NCBI GenBank assembly: GCA_946699065.1
Contig: CAMPDV010000084.1
Span: 372,001-436,000, forward strand
From: Loxodes magnus
Taxonomy: Eukaryota; Ciliophora; Karyorelictea; Loxodida; Loxodidae
Direction of reading: 5' to 3'
DNA: 64,000 nucleotides
The position numbers and the translations under genes were made by a program. Positions 48,203 to 59,829 of this stretch are shown piece by piece. Position 1 is the first letter of the stretch; every line of letters starts with the position of its first letter. A model generated the notes under the pieces. It saw only the letters and a list, made by a program, of their open reading frames with translations. It was not told the DNA's origin and searched no databases.

Positions 48203-49769
48203 TTAGATAGTACTTTATATTCAGATTTAAAATTATTTGCTGTGAAAAAGTAGCAAAATTTTTTACTATTGCATAAATAAATATAAACACAAATTTATTT
48301 TTAAGCAATTTTGACGAATATACATATAATATTACAAAGCAATGAAATGAAATCCAGTTTAACATTAGTAAAAGATAACTAGTTTATAAGGTTAAAATAA
48401 TAGAATATTATGGTATACATTTTCTTATAAACAAGTTTTTTTTTCTTGAATTATCTAATGCAAATGCATTTATGACTAACTCAAAAATAATATAAGGTGC
48501 TTTTTTCAAAATTTAAAGCATTCTCATTTAGTAAATGTAAAACGCAGGGATTTCTTTGATATATTATTCAAAGAAATTAGAATTTAATAAAAATAAGCAT
48601 TTTATAAATTTTCGCAAGTTACAAAATTTAGTTACTAATGAAAATTAATGCTTACTTATTGCCTTTAATTAAGAAGGTATAAAATAGTGATAATTTAATA
48701 TTTGACATATATTAAGCGATAATAGAAGTCAAATGAATATAATTTTTTATGAATTATAAAATTGTCAAAAGCTTTAGAAAAAAGTTATATATTATGATGC
48801 TTAAGTTTAAGAATTTAATTTATAATATAAAATATTTTTTTTGTAAATTTTGTTATTATATAAATAAATATTATATTAATAGATACCTTCAAATAAGTTT
48901 TGTAATTTTTTTATTTTATAAATTTATTTTTTAAGAATTAAATAATATTTTTAATAGTTATCTTTTTCAATTTACTTCTATGAGTTATATAATTTCATGG
49001 TCATATATCATTAGGACTTCCTATACTTTACTATTTAACTTATTATATCAAGTTTAATCTAAATTCAAGCTTAATAAATATGCTTATTTTCATTTATTTT
49101 AAATGATATTAAGTCACTTTATGTAAATATCCTTTTCTATTAATCTCTTTCTCTATAATAAAGACATTTATAGACATTCTTTTATGTATAATTTATAAAT
49201 AATGAGATGCTTTCTAACTTGTTTAAATTCTTTTTAAATAAGCCTATTTATAGCGAAGAAATAGTTATACTTAAATCCTTATTTTAGAAAAGTGAGTCTC
49301 TAATTAAATCTTTATCAATATTGCTGCTAATTTTCTTAGTATCCTTTCTAATTCCTTCACCTTCTTTTAAAATTGTTGCTTATTATTTTCTTCTCTTTCC
49401 ATAATCTATTTTCCTTAAAATTATAGACTTATTTATTAGACTGAGAAGAATATCAGAAAGTAGAAAGAATGATTGCATAAGCGAATGAGTAGATAATTGG
49501 ATGATAATAATGATATAATTAACATAGAAAGTTATATTAAATAGAGAACACTATTATAAGTATTAATCCAATCAAAAGAATAATAAGAGCAAAGAAGTAT
49601 TATTTGCTTACCTATTAAAAGTGTTTTAGTGTTAAATTTTGGAAAAGCCATAGAATTATATCATATGAAAAGAAGTATTAATCTTAGTTTTATTTTAGAA
49701 AGGATTCTAATACCTTTATTTTTAATTCATATAGTTAAAATTTACTTATTACTTTTTTCTGAAATTTCC
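48203..49769. other. Right end of repeat copy B, AT-rich
   Basis: Counterpart of 18728-20297. It includes the identical 61-codon low-complexity ORF (48749-48934), not called as a gene. The repeat ends at 49769 in CTGAAATTTCCT, after which the flank AATAAATCTAAAATATC differs from the copy A flank GTAAAAACTAAATATATG. Confidence 0.4.
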
Positions 49770-51155
49770 TAATAAATCTAAAATATCTAAATATCGCCCT
49801 CTTTGTGAAGAAATTAGTTTAAAATAGTAAATTTCGCTTGGTATACCTTTTATTTTCCAACTTAATATAATTTAACTGCTTTATCATAAAAATTAGTCAT
49901 AAGAAATTACTTTTTAGTTCAAAGCTTAACCATAATATTCTTAAAAAGATAACTAGGCTAAATAACCTTTATGTTCCAAAGCTTATGTTTATTACTTGAT
50001 TGCTTTCCCAACATCAATTAACTACTACCAAAAAGGAAAATTTTAAAATTAAACTTTCAAAATTAGATGAAAAAAAGGAGATAAAATAAGATGAAACTAG
50101 ATAGTTTAAAGAGAAAAGAAAGAAATTATAATGATAAAGAGTAAATTAAGTAAAACTTAATTAAACTTTAGGATACCTTTTAGTAAACACAAATACTAAA
50201 AAAACCTAACTTAACAAAGAATTATAGTATAAAGAATAAAAAGGGTAAAGGCTATTATGGGAAAAGTATAGGAGTATCTTAATAATATTTAAATGGTCAA
50301 TATGGATCTAATTATGTAATTGTGCAAGTTGTGTTTGGACTATATATTAAGAAATTTGATAGGCTAATTTGCTAATAGTTAAAGTCATGCAAATGCATCA
50401 TATTAAAATGGAAATATTATTAAGGAAATAGTTGAAATTTTGAATTAAGGAAACATGGGAAGTATATAAAAATGTATTTCAAAATAAAGTTATACTTTGC
50501 GGAAAAGCCTTAGCGTTTTAGCAAGAAATAGGTACTCTTAAATTTTTGAGTTAAATATGATTTTGTAGAACTCTTAACTAATAATTAAACTTAAGTTGCT
50601 TTAATTCTATTTCAATTTATAAGTAATAATTATTGTCTAAATTTCATATAATTAAATCCACCTAGAAAAGTCAAAATCCTCAAATATTCTTTCCTAATTG
50701 ACAGCATTTAGCACTTAAACTTCTCCTTATTCTCTGATCTATCTTCTTTTTTATCTAAAGAAAAAAAAATGATTCTATTTGTAACTACTTAATGATATTT
50801 ATAGTGAACAATCCCATTTTTTACTAGTTAGAATATCAGCAAAGATCTTTAGAGTAACTTTATTATTTCAACTTTAGAAGATTTAAAAATACCTGTAGAA
50901 ATAGATTTTTCGTAATTAGTATTAAAACTTTTAATTTATCCTTTAGTTATGCTAAGTTGAAACAAATATTTTTTAATTAATATGAGATCAGAAAATAAAT
51001 CTAATTTATCCTTCCTTTTGTAAAGAATTTCCTCTTTTAATATTTTAAATATAATTACTAAGTTAAAATATTCTAGTTAATGCTCTAGAGTACTTTAATT
51101 AATTAAAGGAAGAAGCAATTATATCAAAAGAATAGAGAACATATTGGAGATACTT
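49770..51155. other. Unique flank, possible decayed coding DNA
   Basis: The plus strand is purine-rich from about 50040 to 50520 and reads as protein-like stretches, for example KKGKGYYGKSIGVSQQYLNG near 50240 and VILCGKALAFQQEIGTLKF near 50490. No family is recognised and the frames do not join. The remainder to 51155 shows no gene. Confidence 0.3.
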
Positions 51156-51170
51156 TAAAATTTATATTTA

Positions 51171-51982
51171 GGAAAAAATATAGAACATTCCAATCTCCAA
51201 GATTTATAAAAGAAAAGCAAAAAACAAACAAATAATTAAGGGATGAAAAGTAAAGCAGAATTGAGAGACTACCTCTTCTTCAGAGGAATAAGTAATGGCT
51301 GGTCTGGCTGAATAAGTTTATATTTATACTTAAAATAAAAAATTACTCTAAAATAAAATTGAACTAATGAAAGCATAAATTGAAAGCATGAAGAAACTTT
51401 CTTAAGCAAGGAGAAAAATCTGAGAACTAAGGATCTTCATAGAGGATTAAAACAATGAATTGCTAATTCTTAAAAGCTTACTGATAAAAAACTTTAATAA
51501 CAGAAAATTATATTTATGGGGTGACTTAAATCAATTTCACATAATCACAAAAAATAATTATAAAAGAAAATTTGCATAAAAAACAGCTTTAAGAAAACTA
51601 AAGTTAAGAATAAATTTATTAAAATTTGGGCTAATGAATTGAAATGTTAGAAAGAAAGGTTTTTCAAGGAAAAACAGAAAAATAAAATTGTTTGTACTAT
51701 TAATCTAGATATAACTAATTAAAATATTGCAAATAATGAGGGTAACTGGAGTCCAATGAGGAGTAAAGAATATGAAGAAATTTAAATAAACTACGAATTA
51801 CTGAATGAGACGTCTATAAATAGAAATTACTCATGAGGAACTAAGTAAATTTTTTATGGTAATCATCCATTTATAAAATAGGGCGTTAAATATAATCAAA
51901 AAAAAGTTTTTCTGTTGCTATCTGGTTGAAAGCTCAGGGAACGTAGAACCTTTATTTTACAATTACCTAAAATTTATTTTTA
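51171..51982 (+). mobile_element. Gag-only non-LTR element, full length, decayed
   Basis: 812 bp flanked by the 15-bp imperfect repeat TAAAATTTATATTTA (51156-51170) and TAAAATTTATTTTTA (51968-51982). A short leader ends in ATAGAACATTCC, matching ATGGAATAATCT...CC of the element at 5629-6478, but with the start codon changed to ATA. The coiled-coil segment IEDQNNELLI is conserved word for word. The knuckle has decayed to C-LY-Y-QSRY-N-QLKY-C, with Cys to Tyr and His to Asn, each by one base. The 3' end CTCAGGGAACGTAGAACC matches CCAGGGAACGCTAAAC of the other element. It lies in single-copy DNA on the opposite strand to the other members. Confidence 0.78.
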
Positions 51983-52399
51983 ATTTTTTCATACTTATTA
52001 TTAATAAAAATAGATACTACTTGTAAACAAAAAAATATAAATAAAATTATGCATAAAATAAATAGTATTAAGTTATTTAAAATTACTGCAATTGATTTTT
52101 TGCTCTATTTTTTTATATTTTCTATCACGTTAATTTTCAAGACCTCAGTATAAATAGCACACTAAATATTTCTTTGTTGATAGAAAGAAAAGTTCTATGA
52201 ATTATTTTTTTATTTATTTTATGGCAAAGTACTAAGGAAATTTAAATTGATCTAATTTATTTTGATCTTCTTGCAAATAGAGTTTTTTTATATATCTAAT
52301 TAAAACTTAAGATTATATATACTACTGTTTAAACCTTTACTCCTCTTTAATGATTATCTTTTTAAAAATTTTGTTCGATTTCCTTAGGTTTAAATTAAT
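51983..52399. other. AT-rich spacer, nothing recognised
   Basis: Sequence between the gag-only element and the pseudokinase relic. No motif recognised on either strand. Confidence 0.35.
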
Positions 52400-53200
52400 T
52401 TAATCTTCAATTCTCTTTGGCTATTGTTCTAGCTGAGTACTTATTTTCTCTTAAATTAATATCTCATTTTAAGGCAAGCAAATTATTAATATTAGCTGAT
52501 TATTTTTGGTTCATCTAGTCGATTTATTGCTCAACTAAATCCAACTTTTTATTTGAAGTGAATATTTTCTAATTTTAAGCTTCTATTTACAAGACTCTAA
52601 ACATAAGACTTCTTAATAATCAGATATCAGAATATCTTGCCAATTAATATTTGTTGGTATATACTTTAGGAGAAAAATTTCCAATTGTTTCATATTCTAG
52701 GGGCTAAAAATTATCACTGGTTTCTAACGATTTCAATTACATCGATATATAAAAATTAGTAAGTTTGATACTCCATATTAAGCAACTAGCACATTTCAAG
52801 TTGACATTTAGATGAGCAATTTTAATTTGGTGCAAAACTTTTAAAATTTAATCTATTTTAATTATTTTATTTAATGCTTCTTTCTAAAATTTAGCTTCTA
52901 TTGATTTCTATTTAACTTACTGATTATTCTCTACATATTAGTTTCAAACTTTAGCTACTTCAAGGGAGACTTCTAAATATCTTTCTATAAAATTTAATCT
53001 AAAGCTTTTTAAAATTTTCATTAGTATTTAGTATCTCCCAAACTTAAGAAGGTATAGGTACATCTGAGAATGCTACTACTCTACTTAGCTTAGTTCTAAA
53101 ATTCCATTATAAGCTTTATAAATATAAGTAATAAGTATATCAATATCTAAATAACTTAGATTAGAAAAAACAAATGTTGAGATTCTTTTAAGGTTTAAAT
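52400..53200 (-). pseudogene. Protein kinase-like relic
   Basis: The minus strand is purine-rich and reads ILKVLHQIKIAHLNVNLK (about 52800-52860), where a kinase has ...IxHxDIKPEN; then IKLTNFYIS near 52740, where DFG is expected; then ETIGNFSPKVYTNKY near 52660-52710, where the APE region is expected; and YSDIQLLRSL, resembling subdomain IX (YSDIWSLG). Order and spacing fit a kinase C-lobe, but the catalytic Asp, DFG Asp/Gly and APE Glu are all changed. It is thus a pseudokinase or a decayed gene. A charged, probably coiled-coil tail follows to about 52400. The N-lobe is not clear. It is in the same direction as the methyltransferase gene upstream. Confidence 0.45.
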
Positions 53201-53989
53201 CACATTAAATGATAAGAGTTTAAATTTAAAAGGTTTAATATATCTTCAACATCAAATAATATCTAATAGAAATAAAATTATAGAGACAAGCATATATAGA
53301 CTTTATCTAATGACTGAAAGTGGATTTAATTTTCCTTTCAACATGATAGCTAGAGTATATTATTATAATAAGCGTTATTTAAATTCCTTAACAAAAAGTA
53401 AAAAATGTAGATTTTATAGAGCTTTAATAATATTATTTCCTTTATTAATCAACTCTTTTTATTATTGATGTGGTTTTTAGATCTCTTTAGCTATTGCTTT
53501 ATCAATTTTACCTTAACTAGTAATTTTTAATTTTAAGAGTTCCAAGATATTGAAATTGTAAGAATTGTTGCTTTTAGTCAAGGATGTTTTAAGTGCTTTA
53601 AACAAAAAAATAATCATTTTCTTCTTCAGTTTATTTAACTATATTCCTACTCTTTTATTCCCTAACAAGCAAATAATTAAACTCTGAAAGTTAGAAGCAT
53701 TTTTTTAAAAATTTAATATAAAGATTTAAATAATTTATCCTTAAATAATCCTTTTCAACTTTATTAAATAAATTGGGTTTCTGAACAAATTATGCAAGCA
53801 TTATAAACTTATTTAAATCATATTTAGAAGTGAGATAAAATTAAAAAGAAAGATACGTAGAAATATATTGCTAAGTAATAAAAATTAATATTAAATTTGA
53901 AAATCTTCCTATATTAATTATATATTCAACTAAAAGCGCTTAGCCTTTAAAATTATTACTTAATAAAAATAGAAAGAAAATTAATTTTT
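53201..53989. other. Spacer, possibly more of the kinase relic
   Basis: The minus strand reads moderately protein-like (for example EENDYFFVQSTQNILDQKQQ near 53590) but no conserved motif was found. It may include the missing N-lobe of the kinase relic. Confidence 0.25.
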
Positions 53990-54991
53990 AAATTTGATAA
54001 TCAAAAATTTACTTCATATCTTTCTTAAAAGAGCTAAAAAATTTCCTCCTTCAACTTTAGGCAACTCTGCTTTAAGGAATTTATAGTATTCATCATATAT
54101 CTAATCTATTACATTTAAGCTTCATTTTAATCGCTTCTCTCTTTCAAACCTGCTTGATAAACTGTAAGGACCAAGGCTTAGTAAAATTTATCACGCTTTC
54201 AGCGAATTTATCGAGATCTTCATGGTTTTAGAGCTAAGTATTAAAAATACTTTCGTTTCTATAAAATTTCATAAATAAGATTTAATATTTGTCCGAGAAA
54301 TAATCTCTTAAGATTTTTTCAAATTATTAAATGGTTCTAAGGTAAGCTTAGATTGTAATCTTGTTAAATTCTTCTTAAGTAATTACTTTATTGTCTCTGA
54401 ACGAAATTATTATTCTATCAAATAAGACGGCCCAATCATTCATTTCAATTGAAGATATTGCTAATAAACCTCCTTTTTTAAGTTCTTTATATCTTAAATC
54501 CAGTCATTCCTTTGCCTATTGCTCTTGTATTTAATCTATTTCTTTTTCTCTTGCTATCCTTTTTTTTGTTTAAATATACTGAATCTTCAAGTGCTATTGA
54601 TTCCTGAATATCAAAAATGAATAGAATTGCTAGGTACTATTTTATCATAAAAAGAATTTCCAATAGCGAATGAAAAAACATTATCAAAGTTACTGAATTC
54701 TTGAGTCATAGTGGCATAGAATCCGTTTCAGTTATTTGTAGTTAAGTCGTTGAAAAAGATTTATAATTATTTCTTATAAAATTCCCTTATCTTTTCCACT
54801 ATCACTTAAAATATCTTAAACGTATTTTTTCCTTCACAACTTCCATAATCAGCGAAATTTAAGGAATCATCTTCCACAAAATTTTAGAGTAAAGGTAAAA
54901 AATCAATTCAATCAGATAATTGCAACGTCTACTTTTTCAACTATCACAAAGAATTTTTGTTATAGTCAACCAGTTGGGATATACATTTCAT
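53990..54991 (-). CDS. SABATH-family SAM-dependent carboxyl methyltransferase
   Basis: Would transfer methyl from S-adenosylmethionine to a carboxyl group of a small acid, as plant salicylate, jasmonate and related methyltransferases do. From ATG 54991: VDYNKNSLWQLKKQ (family sYakNS), SLNFADYGSCEGKNTFKIF at residues 43-61 (SAM-binding DLGCSSGPNT), FFNDLTTNNWN at 79-89 (family NDLPxNDFN), AIGNSFYDKIVPSNSIHFWY at about 109-128 (family GSFYxRLFPxxSLHF), STWRFS (family HWLS), then QAKEWLDLRYKELKKGGLLA and MNDWAVLFD. W is TGA at several of these sites. There is one frame change in a run of eight A near 54563, possibly a sequencing error. The C-terminal end, about LRKIWS near 53990, is approximate. 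Substrate cannot be predicted. Confidence 0.8.
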
Positions 54992-55389
54992 TTTTATAAA
55001 ATTAAAAATGGAAATTCATAAAAATGATATAAATAAAACTCTACAACTAATAGCAACTTAAATTTTAAGGTCATTTAAAAGGCAATCTAAAAGGCATTTT
55101 CATCTTATAATAAAAAACAAAATTAAAAATTTTACTCTTAACTAACAATTTTCATCTTATGAATTTAAGTATTTTTCGATTTTAAAAAAAACGTCTTTTA
55201 GTACAATAAATTTAAAAAAGATGTTTACTTTTTATATTATTAAATTTACCTGAAAAATATTTTTTTAATATCTTTTTAATTTTCTTTTACATTTATTTTA
55301 ATTATTTTCACAATTTTTCAACACTATATACTTTATTTTTTTAATTAAATTGCTTTATTTTTCTTTTTTTAGGATCCATTTACATTAAA
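54992..55389. other. Intergenic, AT-rich
   Basis: About 400 bases of T- and A-rich sequence upstream of the methyltransferase. It presumably holds its promoter, but no motif is recognisable. Confidence 0.4.
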
Positions 55390-56310
55390 TTAAATTAAAT
55401 TTAATATAAATAAAGGTTTTGAAGAAATGAAAAATGCCTCTTTAAAAAGTTCTGTCCCCACAAAATAGAGATCAGGACCCCAGAGCTCCAAGAAAAGTCC
55501 CGTTTAAATCTTTTTTGTGCTTCTGCCAATAATTAAGCATCTTCTTCAATAATTAGCAATCACTTATTGGCTTAAAGGTTAAACTCAATTTAAATTTGCT
55601 TGCGAATATTTTTCCCTTTTCTGCATTTTATAAAGTTGCTATTTATTGATACATATATAATTTATTTATAAAATTTTTTCTTTGCTTGTGTTCTCTCTAC
55701 CTTAATTGAAATTGCTTAACTTATCTCTAAACACTGTTAGCCTTCGATTTATCTTAAGATTATTTCATATTTTTTATTCAGGCTTATTTTTTATTGGTTA
55801 ATTAGCTCTTTTTAACTTTTATTTTCAAGGTTCACAATCCTTGACCTAGTTTTCCTAACTTAGTTTCATTTTACTCTATGGAATTGTAAAAGTCATATGT
55901 AATTAAGTGTCAGAGAAGTTTATACAAATTTCAGCTCTAGGGAATTAAAAATCTTACAAACTTTCGTTAAAGTATTTGAAAAACTCAAAATAGTTTTATT
56001 ATTTATACTCAGAATCTGTCTAAATATACGATCTTACGTTAAACAGATTCTTTCGTCTCTAATTAATAGCATTTCTCCTTATTTGAGTTAATAAAAATTT
56101 TTGATCTGCATCTAACGTTTGTGTTTTTTAAAGGTAAATAATATCAGAGTTTTTAAATGGATTATTTTTACAGACTCTTAATAAGATTATCCCTTTTTTT
56201 CGTTATTAAACGAAGCCATCACAGCAAAATATTCAAAATCTAGCTAGATTTTTATTAGCTAATCTTTCCTTCTTTTATTTACCTCATTTATCACTTTTTA
56301 TTTAAATTTC
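55390..56310 (-). CDS. Unknown hydrophilic protein (minus strand)
   Basis: The minus strand is purine-rich and reads a long coherent hydrophilic protein: NAINQRRKNLFNVRSYIQ, TDSEYKQQNYFEFFKYFNE, PRAEICINFSDTQLHMTFTI, IPQSKMKLSQENQVKDCE, then RRLTVFRDKLSNFNQGREN and at the C end TGLFLELWGPDLYFVG. GC content rises near 55450-55510. No family recognised. The plus strand can also be read from an ATG near 55428 (MKNASLKSSVPTKQRSG), giving a very hydrophobic protein. The minus reading is preferred because sense strands in this window are purine-rich. The start is not fixed. Confidence 0.35.
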
Positions 56311-56400
56311 TTCTATATTTCCATAACTATTTTATAAATATTTTTAAAGAATATTTTATATTCTAATATTAAATGATTTTAATTATAAAAAACACACAAA

Positions 56401-56930
56401 ATGGAAAAAAAAGAATAAAAAACTTAGTATAGAAAAATCTGGGAGATAAGCCAGATTATATTAGAAAAAGCAAAAGTTATCGGATTCTTCTTCTTTTAAG
56501 GTAAACTAAGGAAATTATTAAAGCTCTTTAATAATAGAAAAAGAATTAAGTTCATATTGACTTATATGAAAAATGAAGGAAACTATAAGTAAACTGGAAT
56601 GAGGTGATTTACATTTTACATTCTTTCAGATAAAATAAGAGAACTGATGACTCATAATGAGCAGCTTTCTTAAAAATAAAAATGCTTTATTGTAGATTCT
56701 ATCTGAGCATGCTAATATTTATAGAAATATGAAGAATACAGTAACTAAGATAATAGTTAAAGGAAGTGTAAATATACTAATATGACCTTTGATATATTTT
56801 TCTCTAATGGAAAAAACTAAAATAATCTTGAGAAGAGATAAAAGTTATTTTTATCTTCTGCTGTATAAGCTTTAAAAAAATTAATTATAAAAAGTATTAA
56901 ATTCCACTAATATGAAACTAAATCATTTTA
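56401..56930 (+). CDS. Unknown protein of about 175 residues
   Basis: From ATG 56401 the plus strand reads without a frame change: MEKKEQKTQYRKIWEISQII, KVIGFFFFQGKLRKLLKLFN, KFILTYMKNEGNYKQTGMRW, FTFYILSDKIRELM, KCFIVDSIWACQYLQKYEEY and DIFFSNGKNQNNLEKRQKL. W codons include TGA (GMRW, SIWA). It looks like a small globular protein with no recognised domain. It is divergent to the unknown gene at 55390-56310. Directly after it, at 56931, a LINE 3' fragment is inserted, so the natural end may have been displaced. Confidence 0.45.
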
Positions 56931-57286
56931 GATTTAAATTTAACTAAAAGATTCTTGTGATATTTTTTCAATGTTGGAATTACTTCCTTTAGTTAAAGAT
57001 GCTTAGAAGTTCTTAAGTTCAGACACTTTCATCTCCATCCTCTTCTTCAGCTAGATCATCTTCGTTATAAATTTATTCCTTCTAATCTTCCACTTGTTCT
57101 TTTTACTTTTCTTTTCCTTCCTCATTCCCACCATTTTCATAATTCTCTTCATCCTTTTCTTTTTCCACACTTTTTTACCTTTAATCTCAGAACTTTCTTA
57201 TCATGCATATTTTTTCTAATCTTCTTTTAAGTAACATCCTATGAAAAATTTTAATTGACATGTTTTTGCTAATCCAAATAATTTTA
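56931..57286 (-). mobile_element. 5'-truncated LINE1-like 3' fragment
   Basis: About 355 bp similar to the 3' end of LINE1 (compare 35620-35900). It includes AGAATTACTTCCTCC-like sequence, the acidic/basic tail reading on the minus strand (VGMRKEKKSKKNKWKIRRNK) and GGAAGTAATTCTAACATT-like sequence. It is flanked by the imperfect 13-bp direct repeat CTAAATCATTTTA (56918-56930) and CCAAATAATTTTA (57274-57286). This is the expected product of incomplete target-primed reverse transcription and defines the LINE1 3' end. Confidence 0.6.
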
Positions 57287-59829
57287 TAGAAGAAACTGTC
57301 TTAGTTATATTAATAAAGCAATAGTTGAAAGGAAAAAAACCTCAAAAATCACAATAAATTCCTTTTTTAGTAAACATTAAAATATTATAAAATAAAATGA
57401 GAAATAGTCTTAATTTTGGCTATCCTAGTTATTTAATTAATTAAAAAAATCTTTATGAAGTTACCTTTCAGACGAAAAATAAAAGATTAGGTAATTTTCA
57501 CTATATTTATACTAATAAACATGGCAAATTAAAGGAATTATCATTAAGATATAAGAAAGAAGTTTAGCTTTTAGTCAGAAAAATTAGATGAAAACATTTT
57601 TATTAATATTTCTAGCCTCTGATAATTAATTAAATACTCTATTTTATCCTTAATTTTATGCATAGAAAAAGAGTATAAAACTAGATTTTTAAGGTGTAAA
57701 TACATAATTGTATAAAAGTATAATAATCTATTTAAACAACCTAGGCAAATTTATGAATTAGAAATATAACTTAAAAGGGATTAACTCTAAAATATAAAGT
57801 TTAAGTTTTTATCTTCTTAATGAAATTTATTTTTTCTAAAGTTCAAGATGTTCTTTTCTGTTTTAGTTATATTTTTATTTATTTAGGTCTAATTTATTAA
57901 GAAAAAATAATTATGAAAATTATCCTTAGGATATATAAAAAATAAATATACTCCTAGTAAATTTTTAGCTATGACAGCATCAAAAATTAAAACTTGGTAA
58001 TTGGTACGATAAAAATAGGAAATTAAGATGAAGCAACAACCTAAAAGGAAAATTTCATCTTATTATAAAAGCTATCTATTTAGTAAAAATTGTCTAGTTA
58101 ATTCAAATTTTTAAAGAGTTTCTGAGGATGTAATGCATCTACACAATTATGAGGTATTAATTAATTAAACATATTTATATCATAATATTTTAAGTAAGTA
58201 TTTAAAGGATAAAACTTTTCGGTTTGTTTAATATAGATGCAAGCTATCAAATGAAAACTATCCTTAGTATTGTATAAACAATAGAAAATTTGCATCTAGA
58301 TTATTTCTGAAATTATATTCTAAAATGAATTTTTTGAGATATCTATTTATTATTAATGTGCTTACTAATTTACTAGTATGCTCATTATTATTATGAGATT
58401 TTTAGCTTTTTGTGAATATCCAAACTATATAAATGAATCTAGGATTTTTAATCCTTTTATATTATAGAGTTTAAGCATCAAGCTTAGTTGAAGACATTAA
58501 CTTTATTTTTAACTTAAAGAACTTCGTAGAATATACTATCTTAATGTGAGAACTCCCTCTATGTTTTGAGATTTATTTATAGATTATTATTTAATTTAAG
58601 ATATCACTCTTCCAAATTTTTTTATCTTAGACAATAAAAATGAAAAATCTAAATCTCTCTTTGCTTCAAAAAGTTGCACTACTAATTTTCTCTTAAATAA
58701 AAGACTGCGACACTCTTTAAATATTTTTCCAATTTTAAGATGAAAAATCATTAAAAGGTAGATTTATACTCACAGTAACTCTCATTATAAGCATATAATT
58801 TTCTTTAATTATTAACTTAAGTTCAGTGTGGTGACTAATATGTTCTTTCAAGTAATTTTTCACTAAAATTTAAAAAGCTATGAAAAAAGATTTAACTTAT
58901 ATAGATATTTTCCTAGCTCCTTTTAAATTTCATAAGAAAACATTTTTAGTTATTTTCAAGATTCTAAATAAGAATAATTTATTCATAATTGACAGAATTA
59001 TTCCTAGACTAAGCCAATCAATCTATCAATCTAATATCTTTAATTTTTACATTTCATATAAGTTTCTTAAGTTACTTCATATTACTAACTTTCCTCATCC
59101 TTAAATTGAGGAATATAAATGCTTAATTTGCTGTTTTAAGTAATATCAATGAATTTATAGAATTTATAGAATTTATTTTTTTTGTAATTATACATTTAAA
59201 AAATTATTCTTAACTTGTGTCAGTTAGCTTATATAGTTATAAAAACGATAAAGAAAATTCATACTAAGATTTTTATTTATTTTTTACTGAAAAAACCTGA
59301 CGATTTTTACAATGAATTTCAATGATTTATTTCATTTCAAAATGATATGCATGATCAAATTTATTATATCACTAATTAAACCTTTTTAGATTATATATGC
59401 ATAAATACCTTATATTCTCCGTATATTTTATACTGATTTCCTTCACCTATTTCTATTTTTCAGCTAATCCTTTAAAATTAATTAAGATTGTACTAAATTA
59501 AATTTATCAAACCAAACTTAAAAATTATGAATTTATCTTTTGAAGTTAGCATGGAATATTTAAGCTATGGAATCTATATATATTCTGATTAGCTCTTAGA
59601 ATATTCTTCTTTATATGTTAAAAATGATGCATAAATCAATAACTTTTTCTCTAGTCTTTTAGTTTTATTCAATGTACCTGCTCTCATGACAGCAAAGCAT
59701 ACTATATAAGATAGAATTTTAGGACCTTGTTTTTATTTCTATTTATTTGATATATTTAAGATAAAGAATTTTAAGAGTTTGAAATTAATAAGATACTTAT
59801 TTGGTATAAATACCAGTAATAGAATAAAC
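57287..59829. other. AT-rich region, no gene recognised
   Basis: About 2.5 kb. A 74-codon plus-strand ORF (58880-59104) and some minus-strand stretches near 58300-58800 are protein-like in composition (for example SSHIKIVYSTKFFKLKIKL) but have no motif, so none is called. The right end is the 3' region of the receptor gene. Confidence 0.35.

Larger units (their letters stand above)
22290..49769 (+). mobile_element. Large Helitron-associated repeat, copy B (complete in window)
   Basis: This is the second copy of the repeat in copy A, here with its left portion. The left limit is placed at 22290, where similarity of the preceding receptor fragment to its paralogue stops; the right limit is 49769, where similarity to copy A stops. 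It includes the Rep/helicase gene from its N-terminal part, two tandem copies of a 3.43-kb USP-containing block (28593-32021 and 32174-35602), LINE1, LINE2 and the HGT-motif gene pair. Total length is about 27.5 kb, or 24 kb without the extra duplication. The DNA after 49769 does not obviously continue the receptor gene broken at 22289, so the insertion was not a simple clean one or the flank has been rearranged. Confidence 0.7.

Noticed and set aside
55428..56380. Plus-strand hydrophobic frame beginning MKNASLKSSVPTKQRSG
   Set aside because: The plus strand is pyrimidine-rich here, unlike other sense strands in the window; the minus-strand reading is more coherent. The alternative is mentioned in that entry.
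58880..59104. 74-codon plus-strand ORF
   Set aside because: Plausible start, but no motif or homologue recognised and it lies in AT-rich sequence; too weak to call.
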